Below are positions 23,460 to 32,640 of a stretch of 64,000 nt of DNA, piece after piece (the stretch's first letter is position 1; every line of letters starts with the position of its first letter). The DNA is from Streptomyces sp. HPF1205 (lineage in GTDB: Bacteria; Actinomycetota; Actinomycetes; Streptomycetales; Streptomycetaceae), in the NCBI RefSeq assembly GCF_020400825.1, contig NZ_JAINVH010000006.1:186001-250000 (forward strand), in the 5' to 3' direction. Position numbers and translations under genes: made by a program. Under the pieces are notes generated by a model, which worked only from the letters and a program-made list of their open reading frames with translations, did no database searches and was not told the DNA's origin.

Positions 23460-24461
23460 TCAGTCGCCCTCGCGGCGCTCGCGGGTGGACAGCAGGCGGC
23501 GGAGGGAGTCGAGGCGGGCGGGTTCCGCGTGGCCCTCGGCGACCCAGGCGTCGAGGGCGCAGTCGGGTTCGTCGTGGGAGCAGGCGCGGGGGCAGCCTGC
23601 GGTGCCCGGTTCGAGGTCGGGGAAGGCGTGGATGACCCGCGAGGGGTCGATGTGGGCCAGGCCGAAGGAGCGGACGCCGGGCGTGTCGATGACCCACCCC
23701 GCGTCGCCGGGCAGCGGCAGGGCCAGCGCGGACACGGTGGTGTGGCGCCCCCGCCCGGTCACCGCGTTGACCACACCCGTCAGCCGCTGACGCTCCACCA
23801 GGGCGTTGACCAGCGTGGTCTTCCCGACCCCGCTGTGGCCCACGAACGCGGTCGTCCGCCCGGCCAGCCGCTCGCGCACCGCCTCGACCTCGCCGGCCAG
23901 CAGGTCCTCCTTCTTGGTGACGACATGCGCCACGTCCAGCGCCCCGTACGTCTCCAGCAGCGGTTCGGCCGGCGCCAGGTCGGACTTGGTGAGCACCAGG
24001 AGGGGGTCGAGCCCGGCGTCGAACGCCGCCACCAGGCAGCGGTCGATCAGCCGCGGCCGCGGCTCGGGATCGGCCAGCGCGGCCACGATCGCGAGCTGGT
24101 CGGCGTTGGCGACGACCACTCGTTCGTACGGGTCGGTGTCGTCCGCCGTCCGGCGCAGCACCGACGAGCGCTCCTCCACCCGCACGATCCTGGCCAGCGT
24201 GTCCTTCGCCCCTGACAGGTCGCCGACGACCGCCACCCGGTCGCCGACCACCGCCGACTTGCGGCCCAGTTCGCGCGCCTTCATCGCGGTGATCTCGCGG
24301 TCGTCGACGAGTACGGTGAGCCGCCCGCGGTCCACGGTCAGCACCATGCCCTCGGCCGCGTCCTCGTGCTTGGGCCGGATGCTGGTGCGCGGCCGGTTGC
24401 CCTTGGGGTTGGGGCGGACGCGCACGTCGTCCTCGTCCGGGTTCTTGCCGTAGCGGCGCAT
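23460..24461 (-). CDS. rsgA: Ribosome small-subunit GTPase RsgA
   Basis: This 333-residue circularly permuted GTPase assists late 30S assembly. The OB domain covers about 35-105. The permuted G motifs follow, with LTKSDL (158-161 region) before the P-loop GHSGVGKT (208-215) and then DTPG (259-262). A C-terminal zinc site is made of Cys290, Cys294, His296 and Cys301. Its ATG is ten bases after the aroA stop, so the two are co-transcribed. The N-terminus is basic. Confidence 0.95.
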   Translation of the reverse strand: MRRYGKNPDEDDVRVRPNPKGNRPRTSIRPKHEDAAEGMVLTVDRGRLTVLVDDREITAMKARELGRKSAVVGDRVAVVGDLSGAKDTLARIVRVEERSSVLRRTADDTDPYERVVVANADQLAIVAALADPEPRPRLIDRCLVAAFDAGLDPLLVLTKSDLAPAEPLLETYGALDVAHVVTKKEDLLAGEVEAVRERLAGRTTAFVGHSGVGKTTLVNALVERQRLTGVVNAVTGRGRHTTVSALALPLPGDAGWVIDTPGVRSFGLAHIDPSRVIHAFPDLEPGTAGCPRACSHDEPDCALDAWVAEGHAEPARLDSLRRLLSTRERREGD

Positions 24462-24470
24462 GGCGTCCCG

Positions 24471-25895
24471 TCAGCCCCGCCCGGCCCGGGAGCCGTCCGC
24501 CGGGCTGCCGGAGCCGTACGCCGGGCCGGCCGGGTCGTGCGCCGCTTCGGTCGGGCCGTCGGAGCCGCCGGGGCCGTCCGCCGGACCCGCCAGCATCCGC
24601 GTCCACAGCTCGGGGAAGTCCGGCAGCGTCTTCGCGGTCGTCGCCACGTTCTCCACCTCGACGCCCTCGACCACCAGGCCGATGACGGCCGCGGCGGTCG
24701 CCAGCCGGTGGTCCTCGTACGTGCGGAACAGCCCGCCGTGCAGCCGCTGCGGCCGGATCAGCAGTCCGTCGTCGGTCTCGGTGACGTCGCCGCCCAGACC
24801 GCCGAGCTCCTTGGCGAGCGCGGCCAGCCGGTCGGTCTCGTGCATCCGCAGGTGGGCGATGCCGGACAGCGTGCTCTCCCCGTCGGCGAGCGCGGCGACG
24901 GCGGCGACGACCGGGGCCAGCTCGCCCACGTCGTGCAGGTCGGCGGTGATGCCGTGGACCGTGCCGGTGCCGGTGAAGGTCAGGCCCCTGTCGGTCAGCT
25001 CGTACGAGCCGCCCATCTCGGTGAACAGCGTCCGCAGCGCGTCGCCGGCCTGGGTCGTGCGGCGCGGCCAGCCGGGGATGGTCACCCGGCCGCCGGTGAG
25101 CAGCGCGGCGGCCAGGAAGGGGGCCGCGTTGGACAGGTCGGGCTCCACCGTCAGGTCCCGGCCGAGCAGGGCGCTGGGCGCCACCCGCCACACGTCGCGG
25201 ACGCCGCCGTCCTGCGGGGTGTCCACCTTGGCGCCCGCGGTGCGCAGCATGTTCACGGTCATCCGGATGTGCGGCAGCGACGGCAGGGTGCGGCCGGTGT
25301 GGCGCAGCTCCAGTCCCTTGTTGAAGCGCGGCGCGGACAGCAGCAGGGCGCTGATGAACTGGGACGACTTCGAGGCGTCCACCTCCACGCCGCCGCCCGC
25401 CAGCGAGCCCGCGCCGTGCACGGTCATCGGCAGCGAGCCGCGGCCCTCGTCCTCGATCCGGGCGCCCAGCGTGCGCAGCGCGTCGATCACCCCGCCCAGC
25501 GGCCGCTCGTAGGCCCGCGTGTCGCCCACGAACCGCACCGGGCCGTCGGCGAGCGCGGCCACCGGCGGCAGGAAGCGCATCACCGTGCCCGCGTTGCCCA
25601 CGTCCACGGTGGCCGGGCCGTGCAGGCCCGCCGGGATGATCCGCCAGGCCTCGCCGCCGTCGGGGTTGACCGTCTCGTCGATCTGCACTCCCATGGCCCG
25701 CAGCGCGTCGGCCATCAGGGATGTGTCGCGGCTGCGCAGGGGCCTGCGGACCCAGCCGGGTTCCGTGGAGTGCGCGGCCAGCACCAGAGCGCGGTTGGTC
25801 ACCGACTTGGAGCCGGGCACCGTGACGGTAGCGTTCACGGCGCCGGTCGCGGTCGGCGCCGGCCACAGGTCGTTCTGCGGCGTGCTGTCGGTCAT
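24471..25895 (-). CDS. aroA: 3-phosphoshikimate 1-carboxyvinyltransferase (EPSP synthase)
   Basis: AroA joins shikimate-3-phosphate and PEP in the chorismate pathway. The 474-residue protein has VPGSKSVTNRALVLAA near 27-42, a DVGNAGTVMRFLPP motif, a DASKSSQFISALLL motif and, near the end, RMHETDRLAAL and YEDHRLATAAAV. The last 30 residues are a low-complexity Gly/Pro/Ala tail. TACGCT (25903-25908) is exactly seven bases from the ATG, which predicts a leaderless transcript. It heads an operon with rsgA. Confidence 0.95.
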   Translation of the reverse strand: MTDSTPQNDLWPAPTATGAVNATVTVPGSKSVTNRALVLAAHSTEPGWVRRPLRSRDTSLMADALRAMGVQIDETVNPDGGEAWRIIPAGLHGPATVDVGNAGTVMRFLPPVAALADGPVRFVGDTRAYERPLGGVIDALRTLGARIEDEGRGSLPMTVHGAGSLAGGGVEVDASKSSQFISALLLSAPRFNKGLELRHTGRTLPSLPHIRMTVNMLRTAGAKVDTPQDGGVRDVWRVAPSALLGRDLTVEPDLSNAAPFLAAALLTGGRVTIPGWPRRTTQAGDALRTLFTEMGGSYELTDRGLTFTGTGTVHGITADLHDVGELAPVVAAVAALADGESTLSGIAHLRMHETDRLAALAKELGGLGGDVTETDDGLLIRPQRLHGGLFRTYEDHRLATAAAVIGLVVEGVEVENVATTAKTLPDFPELWTRMLAGPADGPGGSDGPTEAAHDPAGPAYGSGSPADGSRAGRG

Positions 25896-26044
25896 GGGCG
25901 CAAGCGTAGTGGCTGGAGTACCGGGAGATAAGTCGGCGAATGCGGCGAAACCCACTGGAAACAGGAAGGGGGGCTTCCGGTCGCGTCGCCGCGGTCCGTT
26001 CCGGCCCCGCGGGTACGCCGCCGGCCTGTCCCGTACGGGGCCCC

Positions 26045-26758
26045 TCACCTGGGCAGGAGCCAGCGCGCGCCCGCCACCAGGGAGCAGAGGGCGACGGCGT
26101 AGAACAGCAGGAGCCACAGGCCGGCCGGGGTGTGGGTGAGGCGGCCGAGCTGGTCGGCGTCGGAGCCGCCGCCGCGGTCGCGCCGGCGGCTGCGCTGCAG
26201 CTCGGCGACCGGACGGGCGCCGCCCAGCAGCAGGAACCACACCACCAGGTAGGCGAACGCGGCCTGCACCTGGGCCTTGGTCAGCCAGGACACCGCGAGG
26301 AACAGCGCGCAGGTGAGCACCACGGTCAGCGCCCCGTAGGCGTTGCGGATCATGACCAGCATGACCAGCAGCAGCGCCGTCGCCCCCCACAGCAGCGCGG
26401 TGATGTGGCCGGCCGCCAGGAGCCCGGCGCCCGCCAGGCCCAGCAGCGGGGGGGCGGTGTAGCCGGCCGCGGCCGTCAGCACCATGCCCAGGCCGTGCGG
26501 CTTGCCGCGGGAGACGGTCAGGCCCGAGGTGTCGGAGTGCAGTCGTATGCCGTCCAGGCGGCGGCCGGTCAGCAGGGCCAGCAGGCCGTGGCCGCCCTCG
26601 TGCGCGATGGTCACCGCGTTGCGGACTATCCGCCACACGCCGTGCGTCGCCACCGAGGCCAGCGCGAGCAGGGCGGTCACCCCCACCAGCCAGCGCGACG
26701 GGTCGGGTTGGGTGCCGGTGAGCCGGTCCCACATCTGTGTGATGCTCGCGACGTTCAT
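26045..26758 (-). CDS. M50-type membrane metallopeptidase
   Basis: This 237-residue membrane protein has about six hydrophobic segments and the zincin motif HEGGH (53-57) in the first third. The pattern fits the M50B-like actinobacterial family. A second conserved Asp motif is not obvious. The substrate is unknown; a site-2-protease-like role in membrane signalling is possible. It is divergent from the SRAP gene across 93 bases that contain short CGGGGCCGAT repeats. Confidence 0.82.
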   Translation of the reverse strand: MNVASITQMWDRLTGTQPDPSRWLVGVTALLALASVATHGVWRIVRNAVTIAHEGGHGLLALLTGRRLDGIRLHSDTSGLTVSRGKPHGLGMVLTAAAGYTAPPLLGLAGAGLLAAGHITALLWGATALLLVMLVMIRNAYGALTVVLTCALFLAVSWLTKAQVQAAFAYLVVWFLLLGGARPVAELQRSRRRDRGGGSDADQLGRLTHTPAGLWLLLFYAVALCSLVAGARWLLPR

Positions 26759-26779
26759 TTCGCTGTGCGGTCCTTGCCT

Positions 26780-26825
26780 TTCGGGGCCTCTCGGGGCCGA
26801 TCGGGGCCGATCCCGGCCGATCGGG
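26780..26825. repeat. Short CGGGGCCGAT repeats in divergent promoter region
   Basis: CGGGGCCTCT, CGGGGCCGAT, CGGGGCCGAT and CCGGCCGAT follow each other between the M50 and SRAP genes. It could be a repeated operator or simple drift in GC-rich DNA. Confidence 0.45.
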
Positions 26826-26851
26826 CGCGCGGTCATGGCAGTCTGGCAGCC

Positions 26852-27676
26852 ATGTGCGGTCGATATGCGGCGAGCCGGAAACCCGAGGATCTCGCGGGCC
26901 TGTTCGAGGTGGAGAAGTGGGACCCCACCGAGACGCTCGCGGCGGACTGGAACGTGGCTCCGACGAAAGACGTCCATGCGGTACTCGACCGTCCGGTACG
27001 GGACTCCGGTTCCCCGGACCCGGTGCGGCAGCTACGGGTGCTGCGCTGGGGACTGGTCCCGTCGTGGGCCAAGACGCCCGACGGCGCGGCCAGGATGATC
27101 AACGCGAGGTCCGAGACCGCCCTGGAGAAGCCGTCGTTCCGCCGCGCCATGGCCGCCCGGCGCTGCCTGATACCCGCCGACGGCTATTACGAGTGGATGA
27201 CCGGGGTCGAGGAGCTCGAACTGGAGCAGCAGGGCAAGCGCAAGCGGCCGCGCAAGCAGCCGTACTTCATCACTCCCGCCGACGGCTCGGTGTTCGCGAT
27301 GGCCGGGCTGTACGAGTTCTGGCGCGACCGCACCCTGCCCGACGACCATCCGCGGGCCTGGTGGGCGACCTGCTCGGTGCTGACCACCGCCGCCGAGACC
27401 ACCGACCTGGCCGGGTACGCGGACGGTCCCGGCGGCGGCCCGCGCTCGCTGGCCGACATCCACCCGCGGATGCCGCTGATGATGACGCCCGACCGCTGGG
27501 ACGCCTGGCTGGACCCGGCCACCACCGACCCCGACGAGCTGCGCGACCTGATGGCCGCCCCGCCGCCGGGCCTGCTGCGGGCGTATCCGGTCGGCACCGA
27601 CGTCAGCAACGTCCGCAACAACGGCCCCCAGCTCGTCGAGGAGCTTCCGGCGCCCGAGGAAGCCACACTGTTCTAG
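26852..27676 (+). CDS. SOS-response-associated peptidase (SRAP/HMCES/YedK)
   Basis: This 274-residue protein starts MCGRY, so the catalytic Cys2 is exposed after Met removal. It would form a thiazolidine crosslink with abasic sites in single-stranded DNA. Other active-site residues visible are NARSE (84-88), GYYEW with Glu114, and a DIHPRMP His motif. CAGTCT (26839-26844) lies exactly seven bases before the ATG, so the mRNA is probably leaderless. The next gene overlaps its stop. Confidence 0.93.
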   Translation: MCGRYAASRKPEDLAGLFEVEKWDPTETLAADWNVAPTKDVHAVLDRPVRDSGSPDPVRQLRVLRWGLVPSWAKTPDGAARMINARSETALEKPSFRRAMAARRCLIPADGYYEWMTGVEELELEQQGKRKRPRKQPYFITPADGSVFAMAGLYEFWRDRTLPDDHPRAWWATCSVLTTAAETTDLAGYADGPGGGPRSLADIHPRMPLMMTPDRWDAWLDPATTDPDELRDLMAAPPPGLLRAYPVGTDVSNVRNNGPQLVEELPAPEEATLF

Positions 27677-28401
27677 TGGGCGAGCAGCAGACGCGAGGGC
27701 GGACCGAGGAGTCGTCGGGCCGGCGGCCGGGGCAGCCGCGCCAGGAGTACGCCGACACGCCCGCGGGTCCCGCCCGGATCACCTGGCACCCGGCGGCCCG
27801 GCCGCGCAGCGTCCTCGCCCTCGGGCACGGCGCGGGCGGCGGCATCGAGGCGCGCGACCTGGTGGCGCTCGCGCGGGCCCTGCCCGGACGCGGGGTGAGC
27901 GTGGCGCTGGTCGAGCAGCCGTGGCGGGTGGCGGGCAAGAAGCTGGCGCCCGCGCCCAAGACGCTCGACGCCGGGTGGACGGCCCTGTGGCCGGCTCTCG
28001 CCGCGCCGGGGCTGCCGGTGGTCGCCGGCGGGCGCAGCGCCGGGGCGCGGGTGGCGTGCCGTACCGCGAAGGAGACGGGCGCGGCCGCGGTCCTCGCGCT
28101 GGCCTTCCCGCTGCACCCGCCGGGCCGGCCCGAGCGGTCACGGGCCGGGGAACTGGTCGCGGGGGGCCTGGCGTGCCCGCTGCTGGTGGTGCAGGGCGGC
28201 AACGACCCCTTCGGGCGGCCGGCGGAGTTCCCCGAAGGCCACAAGCCGGTCGAGGTGCCGCACGGCGACCACGGCTTCAAGGTGCCGGCCCGGGCCGAGC
28301 CGGGCCAGGAGGAAGCGCTGGACCTGCTGACCGGGGCGGTCAGCGACTGGCTGGCCGGGCTCGGACATGCATCCGCTCGCCCTGCCGGCCGAAAAGGCTG
28401 A
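27676..28401 (+). CDS. Alpha/beta hydrolase (dienelactone-hydrolase-like)
   Basis: This 241-residue serine hydrolase has an oxyanion-type LGHGAGGG (49-56) and nucleophile elbow GGRSAGAR with Ser121. An acid lies in GGNDPFG and the catalytic His in HGDHGFK. The family resembles human KANSL3/TEX30-like hydrolases, and the substrate is unknown. The GTG shares its first base with the SRAP stop (TAGTG), so it is translationally coupled to SRAP. The 3' end overlaps the convergent XRE-cupin gene by 62 bases. Confidence 0.83.
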   Translation: MGEQQTRGRTEESSGRRPGQPRQEYADTPAGPARITWHPAARPRSVLALGHGAGGGIEARDLVALARALPGRGVSVALVEQPWRVAGKKLAPAPKTLDAGWTALWPALAAPGLPVVAGGRSAGARVACRTAKETGAAAVLALAFPLHPPGRPERSRAGELVAGGLACPLLVVQGGNDPFGRPAEFPEGHKPVEVPHGDHGFKVPARAEPGQEEALDLLTGAVSDWLAGLGHASARPAGRKG

Positions 28402-28933
28402 GCACCTCCACCGGTTGCGGCCCGGCCGGCCCGAACCAGTGCGGCAGCCGGGTGTCGAACTCCGCCGCCTCCCCGGCCCGCAGCTCCAGGTCGCGCTCCG
28501 CGAGCAGCAGCCGCAGCCGGCCGGACAGCACGTACAGCCACTCGTAGCCCTCGTGGGTGCGCTGCTCGGCCGGCGGCCCGGGGTCGATGACCAGCTTGTA
28601 CGCCTGCAGGGCCCCGGGCTGCCGGGTCAGCGGCAGGACGGTCATCCGGTCGGTCCTGCGCGGCGTCGCGCGCACCCGCGGGTCGCCCACCTCGGGCGCG
28701 CCGACGAGTTCGTCCAGCGGCACCTGGTGGGCGCGGGCCAGCGGCAGCAGCAGCTCAAGGGTGGCCCGGCGGCGGCCCGACTCCAGCCGGGACAGCGTGC
28801 TCACCGAGATCCCGGTGGCCGCCGAGAGCGCCGCCAGGGTCACGCCGCGCTCCATCCGCGCCGCCCGCAGCCGCGTCCCCACCCCGGCCAGCGTCCGCTC
28901 CACCTCGTCGTCCTGGGCGTTATCGTCGCTCAC
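28340..28933 (-). CDS. XRE-cupin transcriptional regulator
   Basis: This 197-residue protein has an N-terminal XRE helix-turn-helix (about 18-75, LSAATGISVSTLSRLESGRR) and a C-terminal cupin sensor domain (about 110-185). The cupin has GYEWLYVLSGRLRLLL and EFDTRLPHWFG. This architecture is typical of regulators of amine, amino-acid or small-molecule catabolism. The GTG start at 28933 is the most likely; no strong ribosome binding site is visible. Its 3' end lies inside the hydrolase gene on the other strand. Confidence 0.82.
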   Translation of the reverse strand: MSDDNAQDDEVERTLAGVGTRLRAARMERGVTLAALSAATGISVSTLSRLESGRRRATLELLLPLARAHQVPLDELVGAPEVGDPRVRATPRRTDRMTVLPLTRQPGALQAYKLVIDPGPPAEQRTHEGYEWLYVLSGRLRLLLAERDLELRAGEAAEFDTRLPHWFGPAGPQPVEVLSLFGRQGERMHVRARPASR

Positions 28934-29058
28934 ACCCCCAGTGTCCCGCGTGTCTTGCGGATCCGGCAAAAGGGTTTGCCACGCGAGAGGGGCGCGGCAG
29001 GGCGCGGGCGCGGCCGGGGCACGCCCCTCCCACCGGCATTCGCCGTCCTCGGCACCTT

Positions 29059-29102
29059 CTCGGCACCCGCTCTGCACCCCCTCGGCACCCGCTCTGCACC
29101 CC
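29059..29102. repeat. 22-bp perfect tandem duplication upstream of sigR
   Basis: CTCGGCACCCGCTCTGCACCCC occurs twice in direct succession, with a further degenerate start (CTCGCCAACCCC) after it. It ends 24 bases before the SigR-type promoter, so it lies where an activator or upstream promoter could act. Confidence 0.88.
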
Positions 29103-29125
29103 CTCGCCAACCCCCGCGAACCCCC

Positions 29126-29155
29126 GGGAATGACGACAGCACTGTCGGCGTTGTC
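29126..29155 (+). promoter_or_regulatory. SigR-dependent promoter of the sigR-rsrA operon
   Basis: GGGAAT (29126-29131), exactly 18 bases, GTTGTC (29150-29155) matches the SigR consensus GGGAAT-N18-GTT. It predicts a start of transcription near 29162 and positive autoregulation of sigR under thiol stress, as known for S. coelicolor sigRp2. Confidence 0.85.
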
Positions 29156-29215
29156 AGTGCCGCAAGCATGAGAGCGGTACAGCAGTGACGAAGCACGGTG
29201 AGAGAGGCAGACCGC

Positions 29216-30067
29216 ATGGTTCCAGCCGCATGCCGGCCGTCCGGCCAGGCCATGGCGCACGAGGCAGCCGCGCCCTATCTCGACTGGGCCCAGTGGGCCG
29301 GCAAGCGGGATGCCAAGGGTGAGTCCGGCGCGGCCGTCCCAAGTGCAATATCCTCCCAGACGAGCGTGTCCGCACATGGGCTCGCACGCGTCACCGAGGA
29401 GGTGGGTCCGGTCACCGGCACCGACGACAGCACGGCGAACACCACGGGTGTGTCCGGCCGGGAAGCACAGGAGAGCGACCGGGAGCGCACCGCGCGCTTC
29501 GAGCGCGACGCCATGGGCTACCTCGACCAGATGTACTCGGCCGCGCTGCGGATGACCCGCAATTCGGCCGACGCCGAAGACCTGGTCCAGGAGACGTACG
29601 CCAAGGCGTACGCGTCCTTCCACCAGTTCCGCGAGGGCACCAACCTGAAGGCGTGGCTGTACCGCATCCTCACCAACAGCTTCATCAACTCCTACCGCAA
29701 GAAGCAGCGCGAGCCGCTGCGCAGCGGCTCCGAGGAGATCGAGGACTGGCAGCTCGCCCGCGCCGAGTCGCACATGTCGACCGGCCTGCGGTCCGCGGAG
29801 GCCCAGGCCCTCGACCACCTGCCCGACTCCGACGTCAAGGAGGCGCTGCAGGCGATCCCCGAGGAGTTCCGCATCGCGGTCTACCTCGCCGATGTCGAGG
29901 GCTTTGCCTACAAGGAGATCGCGGACATCATGGGTACACCCATCGGCACGGTGATGTCCCGGCTGCACCGGGGACGTCGCCAGTTGCGCGAGCTGCTGGA
30001 GGACTACGCCCGGGAGCGCGGGCTGGTCCCGGCGGGCGCGGGAGACGAGAAGGGCGCGGAACAATGA
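29216..30067 (+). CDS. sigR: ECF sigma factor SigR, thiol/disulfide stress
   Basis: SigR directs RNA polymerase to thioredoxin, mycothiol and proteolysis genes. Region 2 ([27 protein letters not shown]) and region 4 ([26 protein letters not shown]) are intact and closely match the S. coelicolor protein. ATG 29216 has GAGAGG eight bases upstream and gives 283 residues. A GTG at 29402 gives the shorter classical form beginning MGPVTG. In S. coelicolor the promoter-p2 transcript makes a longer unstable form, and the layout here fits both products. The stop overlaps the rsrA start (ATGA). Confidence 0.95.
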   Translation: MVPAACRPSGQAMAHEAAAPYLDWAQWAGKRDAKGESGAAVPSAISSQTSVSAHGLARVTEEVGPVTGTDDSTANTTGVSGREAQESDRERTARFERDAMGYLDQMYSAALRMTRNSADAEDLVQETYAKAYASFHQFREGTNLKAWLYRILTNSFINSYRKKQREPLRSGSEEIEDWQLARAESHMSTGLRSAEAQALDHLPDSDVKEALQAIPEEFRIAVYLADVEGFAYKEIADIMGTPIGTVMSRLHRGRRQLRELLEDYARERGLVPAGAGDEKGAEQ

Positions 30068-30372
30068 GTTGCGGCCACCCGCATGAGACCGACTGCTCCG
30101 AGGTGCTCGAACACCTCTACGAGTATCTCGACGACGAGATGTCCGACGACGCCTGCGCCAAGTTCCGCGAGCACTTCGACGAGTGCCACCCCTGCCTGGA
30201 GAAGTACGGGCTGGAGGCGGCCGTGAAGAAGCTGGTCAAGCGGTGCTGCGGCTCCGACGACGTGCCGACCGACCTCCGGTCGAAGGTCATGATGCGGATC
30301 GAGCTCATCCGGGCCGGGGAATCGGCGCCGGACACCGTGCCGGGCGCGGAGGCTTCTCACCCGATCGGGTGA
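30064..30372 (+). CDS. rsrA: Zinc anti-sigma factor RsrA
   Basis: RsrA sequesters SigR until disulfide stress oxidises it. The 102-residue protein has the HX3CX2C ZAS motif (His37, Cys41, Cys44) and Cys11. Cys3, Cys31, Cys61 and Cys62 are at the same positions as in the S. coelicolor protein, from memory. Translational coupling to sigR through ATGA keeps the two at matched levels. A large hairpin follows 46 bases later. Confidence 0.96.
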   Translation: MSCGHPHETDCSEVLEHLYEYLDDEMSDDACAKFREHFDECHPCLEKYGLEAAVKKLVKRCCGSDDVPTDLRSKVMMRIELIRAGESAPDTVPGAEASHPIG

Positions 30373-30702
30373 GCTGACGGTGAGGGTGCGGTGAGTCGCC
30401 CCACCCGGTGACACGGCAGCGGCGGGCGCGGCCCTTCCTCACGGACCCGAGGGTCCGGCGGGGCGGGGCCGCGCCCGCCGCTCGTTTCGCCGGGTGCCGG
30501 TACGCGCCCCACCAGGGCATGGTTGGATGCCCGTCGGGACGGCAAGGAGGTCCGTGGTGGCCGGCCCCTTGCCGGGGGCCGCATTTCGGGCTGAGACGGC
30601 AGACAGAATGTGCAAGGTTGGTGTCGTACGGGGGGCGTGAACGCGGTGCGGGAAGGCGACGTCCTGGCAGGAAACGGCTGATCGGGCAGGCGGGTAACGA
30701 CG
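30373..30702. other. Intergenic region after rsrA
   Basis: This 330-base gap contains the long hairpin at 30418-30482 and then the presumed promoter region of the TPR gene. I find no supported ORF. TTGGTGTCG near 30618 could be a -35-like element, but no partner is clear. Confidence 0.55.
30418..30482. terminator. Strong 17-bp hairpin with nested inner hairpin after rsrA
   Basis: AGCGGCGGGCGCGGCCC (30418-30434) and GGGCCGCGCCCGCCGCT (30466-30482) are perfect complements. The loop itself holds CGGACCC-GA-GGGTCCG (30442-30457). CGTTTCG follows on the plus strand. It is likely the terminator of sigR-rsrA, though it has no long T-tract. Confidence 0.75.
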
Positions 30703-31710
30703 TTGAAGATCTTCGGCAGAGTGCGGCACCGGCCGTCGCCGACCTGGCGGCAGGCCACCGACCGGGCGTTCTCACTGATCGACGACGGCCGTTACGAGGA
30801 CGCGGGCGCGCTGCTCACCCGGGCCGCCGACCTCGAACCGTGGCTGTCGGAGTCCTGGTACAACCTGGCCCTGCTGCACAAGTTCCGGCACGACTGGGCG
30901 CAGGCCAGGATCGCCGGGCTGCGCGCGGTCGCGCTGCTCGACCGCCCGGTCGGCGCGCCCGACTGGTGGAACCTGGGCATCGCCGCGACCGCCCTGCAGG
31001 ACTGGCCGCTGGCCCGCCGCGCCTGGCAGGCGTACGGCCTGCGGATGCCGTCCGGCACCGCGGAGCGCATCGGCGAGGAGTCGGTCCGGATGCCGCTGGG
31101 CAGCGCCGCCGTGCGGCTGTCCCCCGAGGGCGAGGCCGAGGTGGTCTGGGGCCGCCGGCTCGACCCGGCGCGCATAGAGGTGCTCTCGATCCCGCTGCCG
31201 TCCTCCGGCCGCCGCTGGGGCGAGGTCGTCCTGCACGACGGGGTCCCGCACGGCGAGCGGGCCACGTCGGACGCGCTGGGCGGCCCGGCCGTCTACCCGG
31301 TCTTCGACGAGATCGAACTGTGGGCGCCGTCCCCCGTGCCGACCTGGCTGGTGCTGCTGGAGGCCGCCACCGAGGCCGACCGCGACGCCCTTGAACGGCT
31401 GGCCGCCGAAGCCGGGTACGCCGCCGAGGACTGGTCGTCCTCGGTCCGGCTGCTGTGCCGTACGTGCTCCGAGAGCCGGATGCCCACCGACGACGGCTCC
31501 GCCGCCACCCGCGACCCCCACGACCAGGGCGAACCCGGCCACCCCGGCCATCTGAGCCACCTCAGCCACGGCAGCGAGGGCCCGCAGTGGTCGCAGGAGC
31601 GCGAGTGCGGCATCGCGGCTCCCGCCGGCCTGGTCCGCGGCCTGCTCGACGGCTGGGTCGCCGACAGCCCGGACAGCCGCGCCTGGCGCGACCTCGAAGA
31701 GGTGTGCTGA
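30703..31710 (+). CDS. Tetratricopeptide-repeat protein
   Basis: This 335-residue protein has TPR-type helices in the first 120 residues ([29 protein letters not shown] and [22 protein letters not shown]). A beta-rich middle ([21 protein letters not shown]) and a C-terminal part with several Cys ([15 protein letters not shown]) follow. The TTG at 30703 gives MKIFG, the usual streptomycete N-terminus as I recall it. GTG 30721 is the alternative. Function is unknown; conserved neighbour of sigR-rsrA. Confidence 0.8.
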   Translation: MKIFGRVRHRPSPTWRQATDRAFSLIDDGRYEDAGALLTRAADLEPWLSESWYNLALLHKFRHDWAQARIAGLRAVALLDRPVGAPDWWNLGIAATALQDWPLARRAWQAYGLRMPSGTAERIGEESVRMPLGSAAVRLSPEGEAEVVWGRRLDPARIEVLSIPLPSSGRRWGEVVLHDGVPHGERATSDALGGPAVYPVFDEIELWAPSPVPTWLVLLEAATEADRDALERLAAEAGYAAEDWSSSVRLLCRTCSESRMPTDDGSAATRDPHDQGEPGHPGHLSHLSHGSEGPQWSQERECGIAAPAGLVRGLLDGWVADSPDSRAWRDLEEVC

Positions 31711-31849
31711 TTTTTTCCGGGCTCGGTTCGCCTCCGGGTGCTTGAACCCGGTGTCGGGGGCCGGGCCGGTCGGGGCGTGGAGGCACTCTTGCCCGGGCCC
31801 GTACGATTGGGAGGATCACTTTCGGGTTCCGGGAAGGCGTACGGCTCAG

Positions 31850-32473
31850 ATGTCCCAGCAGCAGATCGAGCAGGACCAGGCGTTCATCGACGATGTGGCG
31901 GACGCCGAGGCGCGCGAGCAGGCGTACCGCGAGCGCGGCACGGCCCGCCCGATCACCGTGGTCGGCAACCCGGTGCTGCACCGCGAGTGCAAGGACGTCA
32001 CGTCCTTCGACGACGACCTCGCCGCCCTGATCGACGACATGTTCGCCAGTCAGCGCGCAGCCGAGGGCGTGGGCCTGGCCGCCAACCAGATCGGCGTCGA
32101 CCTGAAGGTGTTCGTGTACGACTGCCCGGACGACAACAACGTCCGGCACGTGGGCGCGGTCTGCAACCCGGTGCTGGAGGAGCTGCCCGCCGAGCGGCGC
32201 CGGCTGGACGACTCCAACGAGGGCTGCCTGTCCGTACCCGGCGCCTACAAGGAGCTGGCCCGCCCCGACTACGCCGTGGTCCGCGGCCAGGACGCCCAGG
32301 GCAACCCGATCCGCGTCCAGGGGACCGGCTACTTCGCCCGCTGCCTGCAGCACGAGACGGACCACCTGTACGGCCGCCTCTACATCGACCGGCTGTCCAA
32401 GCGCGAGCGCAAGGACGTGCTGCGGCAGATGGCCGAGGCCACCCCGAGGTTCGAGACGGTCCCGAACGACTGA
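31850..32473 (+). CDS. def: Peptide deformylase
   Basis: Deformylase removes the N-formyl group from nascent proteins. All three motifs are present in the 207-residue protein: [10 protein letters not shown] (75-82 region), EGCLS with Cys126, and HETDH with His168, Glu169 and His172 for the metal site. A 30-residue Glu/Gln-rich N-terminal extension is typical of streptomycete paralogues. TACGAT near 31802 may be the -10 box. It is convergent with dasD. Confidence 0.95.
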   Translation: MSQQQIEQDQAFIDDVADAEAREQAYRERGTARPITVVGNPVLHRECKDVTSFDDDLAALIDDMFASQRAAEGVGLAANQIGVDLKVFVYDCPDDNNVRHVGAVCNPVLEELPAERRRLDDSNEGCLSVPGAYKELARPDYAVVRGQDAQGNPIRVQGTGYFARCLQHETDHLYGRLYIDRLSKRERKDVLRQMAEATPRFETVPND

Positions 32474-32640
32474 GGCGGCCCCGGCCGCGGGCTCACCGGA
32501 CGCGCGGGCCGGGCGCAGTGGACGCGGGGAGTTCAGGCGGGGCTCGCCGACCGGCATCGAACCGGGCCTGCCGACCCGATGCCCTGCCGATGCCCTGTTG
32601 CCTCGCGACGCCGAGGCCTTGGCGCCGCGAGGCCTTCGCA

